This document shows, piece after piece, positions 27,598-35,947 of a stretch of DNA of 64,000 bases. The notes below the pieces were generated by a model. That model had not been told where the DNA came from and made no database searches. It worked only from the letters and a program-made list of their open reading frames with translations. Each line of letters begins with the position of its first letter. Position 1 is the first letter of the stretch. The position numbers were made by a program, and so were the translations under genes. This DNA comes from Gilliamella sp. wkB308 (GTDB taxonomy: Bacteria > Pseudomonadota > Gammaproteobacteria > Enterobacterales > Orbaceae): assembly GCF_001690185.1 (NCBI RefSeq), contig NZ_LZGN01000038.1, forward strand, positions 496,001 to 560,000, read 5' to 3'.

Positions 27598-28809
27598 CTA
27601 AGCTTTATATTTTTTCATGACAATTGAAGCATTAGTCCCACCAAATCCAAAGCTATTTGACATGACTGTCGTTAATTCACGCTCGGTTGGTTCAGTAATA
27701 ATGTTCATGCCAATAGCGGCTTCATCCAGTTCATCGATGTTAATACTTGGCGTTATAAAGCCATGCTCTAACATTAATAATGAATAAATTAATTCTTGTG
27801 CACCTGTCGCACTCAATGAGTGACCTGTCATTGATTTAGTGGATGAAATCGCAGGGATATTATCACCAAATACTTGCTTGATAGCCCATAGCTCTTTAAC
27901 GTCACCAACAGGAGTTGATGTACCGTGTGTATTGATATAATCAACAGGCACATCTAAATCTTGGATCGCAAGTTGCATACAACGCATTGCACCTTCACCA
28001 GATGGGGCTACCATGTCATAACCGTCAGATGTAGCAGCATAACCAACCAGTTCACCATAAATATGGGCACCACGAGCAAGCGCATGCTCTAACTCTTCAA
28101 CTACGACCATACCGGCACCACCGGCAATCACAAATCCATCACGGTTAGCATCATAAGCACGAGATGCTTTTTCAGGTGTATCATTATATTTAGTTGATAA
28201 CGCACCCATTGCATCAAATTCACATGACATTTCCCAACAAAGTTCTTCACCACCACCGGCAAAAACAATATCTTGTTTACCGAGTTGAATCAGCTCAGCA
28301 GCATGACCAATACAGTGTACAGACGTTGCACAAGCTGACGTCATAGAATAGCTAATCCCTTTGATTTTAAAAGGTGTTGCTAAACAAGCTGAAATTGCTG
28401 ACGACATTGATTTTGTCACTGCGTAAGGCCCCACGCCACGTAACCCCTTTTCTTTCATACCGGCAACGACGTTATATTGAGTTTTGGTTGAGCCACCATA
28501 GCCAGCAATTAAACCAGTTCGAGGATTTGAGACTTGTTCAGGAGTCAATTTTGCATCGTCAATAGCTTGTTGTAGAGCAAGATAACCATAGATAGAAGCA
28601 TCATTCATAAAGCGCACGATTTTGCGATCGATAAGCCCTGTAGTATCTAATTTAACATTACCGCAAACATGGCTTCGCATTCCGCTATCTTTCATTTCTT
28701 GAGAAAAAGTGATTCCGCTACGACCCACTTTTAATGATTCTAAAACCTCTTTAGTATTGTTCCCAATACTTGAAAGAATACCTAATCCGGTAATAACAAC
28801 TCGTTTCAT
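27598..28809 (-). CDS. fabB: 3-oxoacyl-[acyl-carrier-protein] synthase I FabB
   Basis: A 403-residue ketosynthase I of fatty-acid elongation, also needed for unsaturated fatty acids. The catalytic Cys160 lies in [10 protein letters not shown], and the His residues in [11 protein letters not shown] and [12 protein letters not shown], with the Lys of STKSMTGH. The ending [16 protein letters not shown] is typical. I start at 28809 ([10 protein letters not shown]), where GGAG lies 11 bp upstream and the conserved sequence begins. A reading from 28887 would add 26 unconserved residues. Single-gene unit. Confidence 0.96.
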   Translation of the reverse strand: MKRVVITGLGILSSIGNNTKEVLESLKVGRSGITFSQEMKDSGMRSHVCGNVKLDTTGLIDRKIVRFMNDASIYGYLALQQAIDDAKLTPEQVSNPRTGLIAGYGGSTKTQYNVVAGMKEKGLRGVGPYAVTKSMSSAISACLATPFKIKGISYSMTSACATSVHCIGHAAELIQLGKQDIVFAGGGEELCWEMSCEFDAMGALSTKYNDTPEKASRAYDANRDGFVIAGGAGMVVVEELEHALARGAHIYGELVGYAATSDGYDMVAPSGEGAMRCMQLAIQDLDVPVDYINTHGTSTPVGDVKELWAIKQVFGDNIPAISSTKSMTGHSLSATGAQELIYSLLMLEHGFITPSINIDELDEAAIGMNIITEPTERELTTVMSNSFGFGGTNASIVMKKYKA

Positions 28810-29049
28810 GTAATATTCTGCTCCTAAATTAACTGGCTTCATAAGAAAAATTGATGTGATTATAGCGTACACTTGTAAGCTGAACAATACCTAACGAAGC
28901 TATTTTATTTATAATATTAAATCAAGTAATTTCGAACGAAAAAATATTGCAATTATCTTTTAAATTATATTAATTATTATTTTGTATTAACAATACATCT
29001 CTTCCTTTGTTAAATACCTAAAATTACACTTTTCTGATTGTTTATTTAC

Positions 29050-29077
29050 TTGCTAATTGATAAGTGATTAGTATAAT
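29050..29077 (+). promoter_or_regulatory. Promoter of the radical-SAM DNA-repair pair
   Basis: TTGCTA at 29050-29055 and TATAAT at 29072-29077 are 16 bp apart, about 33 bp before the start codon. Confidence 0.55.
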
Positions 29078-29110
29078 ACTGTTTTTTTATACAGTATCAA
29101 GGGGTTGGCA

Positions 29111-30376
29111 ATGAATGAAAAGATGATATCAAAGCTTGAAATATTAGCTGAATCAGCAAAGTATGATATTTCTTGTGCTTCAAGCGGCTCATCTCGAACT
29201 AATAAAAATAAAGGGATTGGCAGTGCTCATCGTTGTGGGATTTGTCATTCATTCACTGCTGATGGCCGTTGTGTCTCCTTGCTAAAAATCATGTTAACCA
29301 ACTATTGCATGTTTGATTGTGCATATTGTATAAATCGCCAAAGTAATGATATCCCCAGAGCAGGATTTACACCCAAAGAATTAGCCGATTTAACCATTGA
29401 ATTTTATCGTCGCAACTATATTGAAGGACTTTTCTTAAGTTCTGGCATCGTCAGAAGCCCTGATCACACGATGGAAAAAATGATTAGAGTAGTAAAAATA
29501 TTGCGCAATGAGCATGGGTTTAATGGTTATATCCACATGAAAGCCATCCCTGGTGCCAGTAATGATCTTATTGTTCAGGCTGGTTTGTTGGTTGATCGAA
29601 TGAGTGTTAACTTAGAGATCCCGACAGAAAAAAATCTTAAGTTATTAGCGCCCGATAAAGATCATAAAAGCATTTATCAGCCGATGCGCCATATTCATCA
29701 AAACTTACTTGAAAATATTGAAGATCGAAAAAAAATTAAGTCTACGCCAAAATTTGTCCCAGCAGGGCAGAGCACTCAAGTCATTATCGGGGCAACAGAT
29801 GAGACAGACAGCCAGATTTTACAACTAACGGCTAAGCTTTATAAACGACCAAGTATGAAACGTGTTTATTATTCAGGGTTTATTCCTGTTAATGGTTACG
29901 ATAAAAGATTACCCATATTGCAAGAAGTCCCAAGAGTGCGTGAAAATCGCCTTTATCAAGCCGATTGGTTATTACGATTCTACGATTTTAGTGTTGATGA
30001 AATTGTCAATGATCAATATCCTGATCTTGATTTAACTGTCGACCCTAAACTAGCGTGGGCTATTCGAAATCCCCAATTTTTTCCAGTTGATATAAACCGT
30101 GATAGTTATCAAAAAATTTTACGGGTACCGGGTATTGGTGTTAAATCGGCAAAATTAATAGTTTTAGCAAGGCGACACCGTAAACTAAATTTAGAAGCCT
30201 TAAAACGAATAGGCGTTGTTCTAAAAAGAGCCCAATTTTTTATTATTTGCCATGAAATGCGAAAATTTAAATTATTAGACTCCTCCGAAGAGTATATTCG
30301 GCTTTCCTTGCAAGAAAAACCGTTGCTTGAAGTCAAAAATGACAATATTCCTCAGCAATTAGTCATGGGTTGGTAA
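29111..30376 (+). CDS. Putative DNA modification/repair radical SAM protein (TIGR03916 type)
   Basis: A 421-residue radical SAM enzyme. The 4Fe-4S motif CMFDCAYC uses Cys66, Cys70 and Cys73, and further Cys residues at 22, 42, 45 and 54 may bind a second cluster or zinc. A C-terminal helix-hairpin-helix, LRVPGIGVKSAKLIVLAR, suggests DNA binding. This is the family annotated as a radical SAM protein linked to uracil-DNA-glycosylase-like proteins; its reaction is unknown. The ATG at 29111 follows AAGGGG at 6 bp, so I prefer it over the TTG at 29105. The next gene starts 3 bp later and is its usual partner. Confidence 0.88.
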   Translation: MNEKMISKLEILAESAKYDISCASSGSSRTNKNKGIGSAHRCGICHSFTADGRCVSLLKIMLTNYCMFDCAYCINRQSNDIPRAGFTPKELADLTIEFYRRNYIEGLFLSSGIVRSPDHTMEKMIRVVKILRNEHGFNGYIHMKAIPGASNDLIVQAGLLVDRMSVNLEIPTEKNLKLLAPDKDHKSIYQPMRHIHQNLLENIEDRKKIKSTPKFVPAGQSTQVIIGATDETDSQILQLTAKLYKRPSMKRVYYSGFIPVNGYDKRLPILQEVPRVRENRLYQADWLLRFYDFSVDEIVNDQYPDLDLTVDPKLAWAIRNPQFFPVDINRDSYQKILRVPGIGVKSAKLIVLARRHRKLNLEALKRIGVVLKRAQFFIICHEMRKFKLLDSSEEYIRLSLQEKPLLEVKNDNIPQQLVMGW

Positions 30377-30379
30377 ATC

Positions 30380-31183
30380 ATGTTAGCTTTTCAATATGAT
30401 AAAAGTTTTGAAGGATTGCTATGCGCAGTGTTTGATGCGTTTGAGCAAAAAAAGATGCCCGATTGTTTGTTGGCGCATAATGAACTTGTGCCTTTGTTAG
30501 TATCCGATACGCATTATGTGGAAGTACGTAATAGCAAATATGAACGGGTGCAAGTAGCTTTGAACAAAAAGTTATCTCACGTTGCGCTTAATCAATTAAA
30601 GTATGTGTGGCTTTCTGAATTACCAGAAAGTGATTTAGTTATTTTTCGTTATATCTGTAAAGTTTTCAAATCAAAGCATGCGATAGAAACAGATTTTGGT
30701 GATCCTGATGTACTAACCGTTCATGACATAGCTAAAAAAGTGAGTCGGGAACGGCATCATTTAATGCAATTTGTTCGTTTCAATACTATTGAAAATCCAA
30801 TTGATAACACGAATGACGGACAAAATGAAAAGATCTATTTTTCGGTGATTGCTCCCATCTATAACGCATTGCCTTTAGTCTTAGATTTTTTTAAAGATCG
30901 TTATGCCGATCAGAAATGGGCGATTTATGATGAAAAACGTAAATATGGCTACTTTTATGATCTCGACAAACTTGAAAAAATTTCACTTGTTGATCATGAG
31001 GAGTTGATCGTAGATAACAAAGTCAATCAACGCTATTTAACGAAAGATGAACAACTATTTCAAACCCTATGGCATCGTTACTTTAATGCCTTATCTATCA
31101 AAGAAAGAGAAAATCCTAAATTACAACGTCAACAGATGCCAAAACGCTTTTGGCACAATTTACCTGAAATGAAAGGCAAATAA
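30380..31183 (+). CDS. TIGR03915/DUF4130-type putative DNA repair protein
   Basis: A 267-residue protein starting LAFQYDKSFEGLLCAVFDAFEQKK, which is characteristic of the DUF4130 (TIGR03915) family. Later blocks are FKSKHAIETDFGDPDVLTVHDIAKKVSRERHHLMQFVRF and FFKDRYADQKWAIYDEKRKYGYFYDL. In other bacteria the domain is encoded beside, or fused to, uracil-DNA-glycosylase-like domains and the radical SAM partner. Here there is no fused glycosylase domain: the protein ends soon after PKRFWHNLPEMKGK. It is translated with the radical SAM gene (3-bp gap) and ends at a terminator. Confidence 0.85.
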   Translation: MLAFQYDKSFEGLLCAVFDAFEQKKMPDCLLAHNELVPLLVSDTHYVEVRNSKYERVQVALNKKLSHVALNQLKYVWLSELPESDLVIFRYICKVFKSKHAIETDFGDPDVLTVHDIAKKVSRERHHLMQFVRFNTIENPIDNTNDGQNEKIYFSVIAPIYNALPLVLDFFKDRYADQKWAIYDEKRKYGYFYDLDKLEKISLVDHEELIVDNKVNQRYLTKDEQLFQTLWHRYFNALSIKERENPKLQRQQMPKRFWHNLPEMKGK

Positions 31184-31216
31184 AAAACCGCTTTTGAAGT
31201 AGCGGTTTTTTTATAA
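31183..31216 (+). terminator. Rho-independent terminator (bidirectional)
   Basis: A 10-bp stem AAAAACCGCT / AGCGGTTTTT with an 8-nt loop, then TTTA. It starts at the DUF4130 stop and also serves mlaA from the other side. Confidence 0.85.
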
Positions 31217-31232
31217 ATCATGATATAACAAA

Positions 31233-31991
31233 TTATTGTGAATCGATATCATTAATAAAGCTATTGATGCTTTCTTCGCGTTGTTGCTGTTTCTTTTCAT
31301 CGACTTTACCGCCAGAAGCAATAAAATCATTACGTTGGAAATAAGCATTACGCATAAAGTTATAAGGATCGTCACTGTTTTTAATCAGATCTTCGTATTC
31401 AATTGCTACCGCACGAGCCTCAATACCGTCGAACACACCTCGTACTAATGCCCATTTCCAATTTAACCAAGCTAAAGGTGGATAAAGTGTATCAACTAAA
31501 GCACCGCCTTCCTCTCTAAGCGTTGCTGAACCATAGAATGGTAAAACCACATAGGGACCATAAGGTACTTCGTAGTGACCAAGCACATCACCAAAAGTAT
31601 GCCTATTGCCCTTTTGTAATTGTGGATCGGCTAAACTTGCCACATCAAATAACCCTGCAACACCAAAAACAGTGTTTAAAAAGAATCGTGCTAAGTGTTT
31701 TCCGGCTTGGTGGACATTTCCTTGTAAAAGATTATTCACCATTGAAGCAGGTTCAGAAAGGTTTGAAGAAAAGTTCACGACACCTTTACGAATTGGTGTT
31801 GGTACATAATCTTTCCAAACGACAGCCGCTGGACGCAAAACATACGGATCTAATGCATAATAGTTAACATTAAACATTGCTTTATTGAATCCAGATAAAG
31901 GATCACTGTATGAATTGCTTTCAGGATCATATGAAGCGCAACTTGTTAGCGCCATAACAGAGAACAGCATACCAATTATTCTTTTTTTCAT
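31233..31991 (-). CDS. mlaA: Outer-membrane lipid asymmetry lipoprotein MlaA (VacJ)
   Basis: A 252-residue lipoprotein with lipobox ALTSC (Cys18). The MlaA core is SDPLSGFNKAMFNVNYYALDPYVLRPAA, VNFSSNLSEPASMVNNLLQG, FFLNTVFGVAGLFDVAS, FGDVLGHYEVPYGPYVVLPFYGSATLREEGG, then LVDTLYPPLAWLNWKW. MlaA sits in the outer membrane with porins and removes mislocalised phospholipids from the outer leaflet. The rest of the Mla system is not in the window. The C-terminal tail KKQQQREESINSF is charged and variable. Confidence 0.96.
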   Translation of the reverse strand: MKKRIIGMLFSVMALTSCASYDPESNSYSDPLSGFNKAMFNVNYYALDPYVLRPAAVVWKDYVPTPIRKGVVNFSSNLSEPASMVNNLLQGNVHQAGKHLARFFLNTVFGVAGLFDVASLADPQLQKGNRHTFGDVLGHYEVPYGPYVVLPFYGSATLREEGGALVDTLYPPLAWLNWKWALVRGVFDGIEARAVAIEYEDLIKNSDDPYNFMRNAYFQRNDFIASGGKVDEKKQQQREESINSFINDIDSQ

Positions 31992-32119
31992 AGGATTTTC
32001 AACTAAACAAAATTCAGGTTATTGATTTTTTAATTGTATCATGTTTACACATAATACAAAATTTTTCATTATTTAAATGGTATTATTTTTTTAAATTTAT
32101 TAAAATGGGCGCCCCCGAT

Positions 32120-32191
32120 GACCTCATAGTTAAATGGATATAACGAGCCCCTCCTAAGGGCTAGTTGCAGGTTCGATTCCTGCTGGGGTCG
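32120..32191 (+). tRNA. tRNA-Arg (anticodon CCU)
   Basis: A complete 72-nt cloverleaf without encoded CCA. The acceptor GACCTCA pairs with TGGGGTC (one G-U). The D-arm contains TTAAATGGATA, the anticodon arm is AGCCC-CTCCTAA-GGGCT with anticodon CCT, and the T-arm is GCAGG-TTCGATT-CCTGC. It is very close to E. coli argW. A decayed tyrosine integrase starts 157 bp downstream, so the 3' end of this tRNA was probably the attachment site. Confidence 0.95.
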
Positions 32192-32348
32192 ATATTTCAT
32201 CAACGACTCACAACGACCGATCACGATTAAAAACCTATTCATACTTGCTTTTTAGAATTTTGGACACGACCCAATACGACCGTAAACGATTGACAACGAC
32301 AATCTATTAACGGTATTTTTAATGTCTTAACTAAAAATACCGTAAATC
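32192..32348. promoter_or_regulatory. Candidate integrase arm sites and int leader hairpin
   Basis: Five copies of an ACGAC motif occur between 32201 and 32300: CAACGAC at 32201 and 32211, ACACGAC at 32264, ATACGAC at 32274 and CAACGAC at 32294. They resemble integrase arm-type binding sites next to the tRNA core. A perfect 10-bp inverted repeat, CGGTATTTTT / AAAAATACCG (32311-32342), ends just before the integrase ATG and could regulate it. Confidence 0.4.
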
Positions 32349-33521
32349 ATGCTAATAATTAGGGCTATTGAGTCCGCAAAACCTAAAAAAGATAAAGCCT
32401 ACAATCTACCCGATTATGAAAGACTGTACCTGTACATTACCCCAGCAGAAACCAAATCTTGGAGATATGATTATCAATTCAACGGCAAACGAAAAACCTT
32501 AACCATAGATAAATATCCGTATATCAGTTTATCCGATGCTCGCAATGAAAAAGATATAGCTAAACTATTATTGGCGCACGAACGTGACCCATCTATCGAA
32601 CGCAAAAAGAAAACCTTGCTCTCAAACATGGCGCAGGGTAACACGTTCAGTACAATAGCTTTGGAATGGTTTGAAAACAAAAAAAGAAGTTGGTCGCTAA
32701 ACACCAGAAAAGGCATAATTACCTATTTTGAAAAAGATATATTTCCGTATATCGGTGATATGGAAATTTCGCAAATAAAACCTATTGAAATGCTAAATTA
32801 TTTGAAACAGAATGAAAATCGAGGGACATTAAAGGTTGCTAAAAAGATGAGGAAAAGGTGTACTGAGGTTTTCCAATATGCAATTGTTACTGAACAGGCG
32901 GAGAATGATCCTGCTCGAGAACTGTCAAAAGCAATGGTGACACGGACACCTGAAAATTACGCATTTTTAATTGAGGACGATATGCGGGAGTTTATGAAAG
33001 CCTTGCAAACCTACTTGGGCAATATACTTGTACGGTACGCAACCGAATTATTGATATTAACAGAGGTACGAACGGTAAAATTGTTTAGGTGTAAATGGGA
33101 TTATGTCAACTTTGAAAAACGTTACATTTTACTACCTGAGGAATTGATAAAAAAGGACAGGGCGCACATAGTTCCTTCGTCAAAACAGGCTATTAATATC
33201 CTATGATTTTTACACCCTATTACTGATAAAAGTGATTTTATTTTTCCCAGGCTAAATAATAACCAGGAACCTATGTCCAATGGGACCATTTAAGGGTTGA
33301 TAAAATGTTTAGGTTTTGTCAAACATGCAACCGGGCATGGGTTTAGGCATCAATTTTCCAGTGTATTAAATGAGTGGGGATTTAATCGTGATTAGATAGA
33401 AAAACAATTAAATCACGAGGAGTACACTGTGCGTGGCATTTATAACCACGCACAATATTTGGAAAGTAGGCGTGAGATGATGCAGTGCTATGCGGACTAT
33501 ATAGATAGTTTAACTGCATGA
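32349..33521 (+). pseudogene. P4-type tyrosine integrase, broken by three in-frame stops
   Basis: A single frame of 390 codons encodes a P4-like integrase: an N-terminal arm-binding DUF4102-like part with YNLPDYERLYLYITPAETKSWRYDY, a core-binding part, and a catalytic part with LTEVRTVKL, GHGFRHQFSS, LNHEEYTVRGIYNHAQYLESRREMMQ. The frame is interrupted by TGA (33204), TAA (33291) and TAG (33393), with no frameshift. The first stop removes the catalytic HxxR and Tyr. The decay is therefore recent point mutation. The gene follows tRNA-Arg(CCU), as expected for an integrase using that tRNA. Confidence 0.88.
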
Positions 33522-33682
33522 TTGGTGGTCTTGTTCTTTTTGAGCAAGATACGCATTAACGGTAGACAATTTCCAACGCGGATGTCTGCCTAAATATAAA
33601 TCGGGTTTTTGGAATTTTCCCGCAGCGATCCATTTGTCTAACGTAGTTAGATCTAACCCCCCATATACTCACAAACTTGCAT
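33510..33682 (-). pseudogene. AlpA-like excisionase/regulator, one frameshift
   Basis: The minus strand encodes MQVCEYMGG and, after a 1-nt shift in a six-G run near 33655, LDLTTLDKWIAAGKF, then QKPDLYLGRHPRWKLSTVNA and YLAQKEQ. Together these form an AlpA/MerR-like winged HTH of about 57 residues, as in P4-type elements where it controls integrase and excision. Its stop overlaps the integrase 3' end by 12 bp in convergent orientation. An apparent ORF at 33556-33792 is the wrong frame of this gene. A sequencing error in the G-run is possible. Confidence 0.7.
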
Positions 33683-33733
33683 TCTGTTGTATCTTGGGTC
33701 TTCAATTGTATAATCTTTTGGCTTTCTCGTGTC

Positions 33734-34211
33734 CTAATATTTAATAAATGAAATCCAATGCGTATTGGAGCGTTTACCGCTAATGTGTCCAAAAAGCGGT
33801 TAGCGTTCGGTTAGTGATAAATTATCTTTAACCGGTATATCTGTTTCATTCCATTTAAAAACCAATGCGCCATTTGTTTTGAGTTTGCGGAAACATTTAG
33901 TAAATCCTGCCTTAAATCATCTTGCCTCGTTGATGTATTAAATTGTCCATATTTTTTCTAACCAACTTTCTTGTCCGACATTTAATTAAATGTGGAGGGT
34001 CGAAACAAAAAAAATAAAATGTTTCGGCTGGGAATGGCAATTTTGTAAAATCCAACTGAACATCAGGCTTAATTTCTAATGCTCATCCATCACATAAAAT
34101 GTGGCTCTCTTTTCTTTAATCACAAAACAATATACGATTATCTTGTTTATCAAAATAGGACATACGAGAGCCACAACACACATCAATAACAAATTTATTA
34201 ATTATGTTCAT
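33734..34211 (-). pseudogene. Phage-type SAM-dependent methyltransferase remnant
   Basis: Reading across frames on the minus strand gives KFVIDVCCGSRMSYFDKQD (SAM-binding), ILCDG, ALEIKPDVQLDFTKLPFP, FDPPHLIKC (catalytic-type DPPH), GFTKCFRKLKTNGALVFKWN, and PLFGHISGKRSNTHWISFIK before the final stop. This is the full length (about 159 codons) of the small phage class-I methyltransferase family. At least two in-frame stops precede the DPPH motif, and one or more frameshifts and further stops follow it. It lies between the AlpA and HNH remnants in the same direction. Confidence 0.72.
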
Positions 34212-34232
34212 TACGTATCTTTATGGGTAATG

Positions 34233-34802
34233 TTATTTTTCTTGCGTGCAGGTTTGCTTGGTTGCTAAATCCAGTTTCGTTATTGCTCTTAATGCTGGGC
34301 GTAGTTCTACAGGGTAGGGCGAATAATTATTTTGATTGAATCAGACATTTTCATTTCTGGTTATTAGCTGTAGGTTTTCTATGTTACAGTTTTGTCTATC
34401 ACTATCAATAAACACAATACAGTGATTTTTCGTTACAACCCCGTATACTGATTCCCAATTCAATACATATTTTAATTTCCATGTTTTGGGGTTTCGTACA
34501 TTTACCTGAATATATCCATTTTTTGAAATACGTTCAGAACCAACAGGGCGATAATTATGTAGGATATCCCCCCGTTTTAAATGATGTCTTATTTGGTCCC
34601 GTATGACCTTTTAGACCTTTATTAAATGGCAAACCCCCTTATTGAAATGCCAGTATTCTTTATTCATCAGCCAACCGTTATGTTTAAACATGCCATGAAT
34701 AGCGGATTTACTTTGATTTGTACCGAATGTTTTATTAAATAAATCAGTTAGCTCTTTTCTTGGCGTATCACAAAATTCTAGTTACTTGACAGTGTATCTC
34801 AT
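34233..34802 (-). pseudogene. HNH endonuclease remnant (phage type)
   Basis: On the minus strand the frames give LEFCDTPRKELTDLFNKTFG, SKSAIHGMFKHNGWL, then, after a shift near 34610, GDILHNYRPVGSERISKNGY, LKYVLNWESVYGVVTKNHC and FIDSDRQNCNIENLQLIT, ending in LNQNNYSPYPVELRPALRAI-like sequence with one more stop. The HN-type metal motif and NLQLI pattern fit phage HNH endonucleases. Codon 7 is a TAA stop. The start ATG overlaps the stop of the small upstream ORF (ATGA), indicating a former phage operon. Confidence 0.7.
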
Positions 34803-34945
34803 TTTGATTCAATTCCTATTACGTCCAGAACCGCATTTATAACGCAGTTGTCTTTCAGTTTTACCGCATCTAATACTAGTTTGGCATTATCAACAAGGGT
34901 TTTCGCAACCTCGTTACAACCCGATAAAATTTTTGTCAAAAGTAC
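34799..34945 (-). CDS. Small prophage-type ORF, 48 codons, function unknown
   Basis: From a GTG at 34945 (GAGG about 10 bp upstream), the ORF encodes a short helix-rich protein with SGCNEVAKTLVDNAKLVLDAV and NAVLDVIGIESK. An alternative GTG at 34981 adds 12 residues. Its TGA overlaps the ATG of the HNH remnant, which suggests it is a real operon member. I do not recognise the family. Confidence 0.45.
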   Translation of the reverse strand, partial: VLLTKILSGCNEVAKTLVDNAKLVLDAVKLKDNCVINAVLDVIGIESK

Positions 34946-34981
34946 ACAGTTAAGCGCCCTCAAAATATTTGTAAAGTACAC

Positions 34982-35132
34982 TCAAAAGTATCAAAACGCT
35001 TTTTGAAATGTATGAAAGCGTTATTTTGCGTTATTTTGCGTTTCTTTTTGTTAAAATGTTTGCGTTTGCGATTCTTTGTGCTAAAATCGATTTAATTGAT
35101 GAATATGTGATCAATGATCAGGAATTCCTATT
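34982..35132 (+). promoter_or_regulatory. Repeat-rich early control region of the decayed element
   Basis: A tandem 10-bp repeat GCGTTATTTT (35018-35037) is followed by a diverged copy, then TTTGCG repeats at 35059-35070. TTGCGT (35060-35065) and TAAAAT (35082-35087) are 16 bp apart and could drive the plus-strand ORF at 35133. The region separates the minus-strand phage operon from the plus-strand genes, as an early switch region would. Confidence 0.4.
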
Positions 35133-35615
35133 ATGAATGATAAAAATGAATTTATAGATTTCATTGTAAATACTTTGCCTTCTTTAGATGTAATCAGTCT
35201 TACTACTGCTAATAACTTAAGAGTTGTGTTAAATAGAGTTAAGGGGTATATTCCCGAAAGTATACCTTATACATCTTGGAGTATTGATAGTATTGTTGAT
35301 ATTTTTGCAAAAAACGAAAATATATCAGATAGCGCAGCAGCAGGTTACAAAACTAGGTTTAGGAGCGCACTTTCAAAATTTGATGGTTATAAAAATGGAA
35401 ACCTTTCAAAACTGTCAAAATTGCCAAAAAATAAAGTAGCCAATTCTACGAATTTAGTAACGCAGGCGCTAAACAGGCATAATACCTTTGCATTGCCAAT
35501 CCCTCTTAGAGAAGGTTTAATTTTAAATATTGGCAATTTACCATTAGATTTAACAGAGGATGAAGCTGAAAAAATTACTAGGATTATTAAATCTTATGCA
35601 GTTATAAAGGATTAA
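35133..35615 (+). CDS. Uncharacterised 160-residue phage-type protein, intact
   Basis: An intact ORF with AGGA 9 bp before the ATG. The N-terminal half is helix-rich (NNLRVVLNRVKGYIPESIPY, NISDSAAAGYKTRFRSALSKF). The C-terminal part has TFALPIPLREGLILNIGNLP followed by LDLTEDEAEKITRIIKSYA, an arrangement I associate with hypothetical proteins of phages and islands. A regulatory or DNA-binding role is plausible from its position at a divergent control region, but I do not know its function. It stays open while most neighbours are broken. Confidence 0.7.
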   Translation: MNDKNEFIDFIVNTLPSLDVISLTTANNLRVVLNRVKGYIPESIPYTSWSIDSIVDIFAKNENISDSAAAGYKTRFRSALSKFDGYKNGNLSKLSKLPKNKVANSTNLVTQALNRHNTFALPIPLREGLILNIGNLPLDLTEDEAEKITRIIKSYAVIKD

Positions 35616-35633
35616 GGCTCAATTAAGAGCCTT
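35614..35633 (+). terminator. Hairpin at the end of the 160-residue ORF
   Basis: A 7-bp stem AAGGCTC / GAGCCTT with a 6-nt loop immediately after the stop. No U-run follows, so it may be part of a larger RNA structure. Confidence 0.4.
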
Positions 35634-35639
35634 AAAGGG

Positions 35640-35760
35640 TTCAGTGTACCACCACTGAATATTAAGGTTACCCCGATCACCGTATAGAAAGTGAGCTACC
35701 CTAACGCAAATTGATGATAACTTACTTTTCCCTGATAAGCAAGAGCATCGGCTATCTTCT
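35640..35760 (+). ncRNA. Candidate structured RNA (C4-antisense-like?)
   Basis: The 145-bp gap between the two plus-strand ORFs contains clear hairpins: TTCAGTG / CACTGAA (7 bp, around 35640-35659), and TCAC / GTGA inside GGTTACCCCGATCACC...GTGAGCTACC. Position and hairpin content recall the C4-type antisense RNAs of P1/P4-like elements. I cannot confirm the family without a covariance search, so this is a low-confidence call. Confidence 0.3.
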
Positions 35761-35779
35761 TAGATTGAGAGACTAAGTT

Positions 35780-35899
35780 ATGTCTAATAAAAAAGAAAAA
35801 ACAGGTTTCGTCGCATCTATTACGTTACGAAATGGTAAAGTGATATATGCAAAAGATTACGGTTTAAAAGCTTTTCCGATTTTTCGAAAAAAGAAATAA
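35780..35899 (+). CDS. 39-residue basic microprotein of phage type
   Basis: A short ORF with GAGAG 8 bp before the ATG. It encodes a Lys-rich N-terminus (MSNKKEKTG), a core FVASITLRNGKVIYAKDYGL and a KAFPIF ending followed by basic RKKK. Similar small proteins with an I-T-L-x-N-G-K-x-I-Y-A pattern are common in enteric prophages, to my recollection. The function is unknown. A hairpin AAACCCTC / GAGGGTTT follows at 35919-35939. Confidence 0.6.
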   Translation: MSNKKEKTGFVASITLRNGKVIYAKDYGLKAFPIFRKKK

Positions 35900-35947
35900 T
35901 TTAAGCTGTTTTTAATGTAAAACCCTCAATAGAGGGTTTTTGTAGTA

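Noticed and set aside
33556-33792. 78-codon minus-strand ORF
   Set aside because: It is the wrong frame through the AlpA-like and methyltransferase remnants; the conserved residues lie in the other frames.
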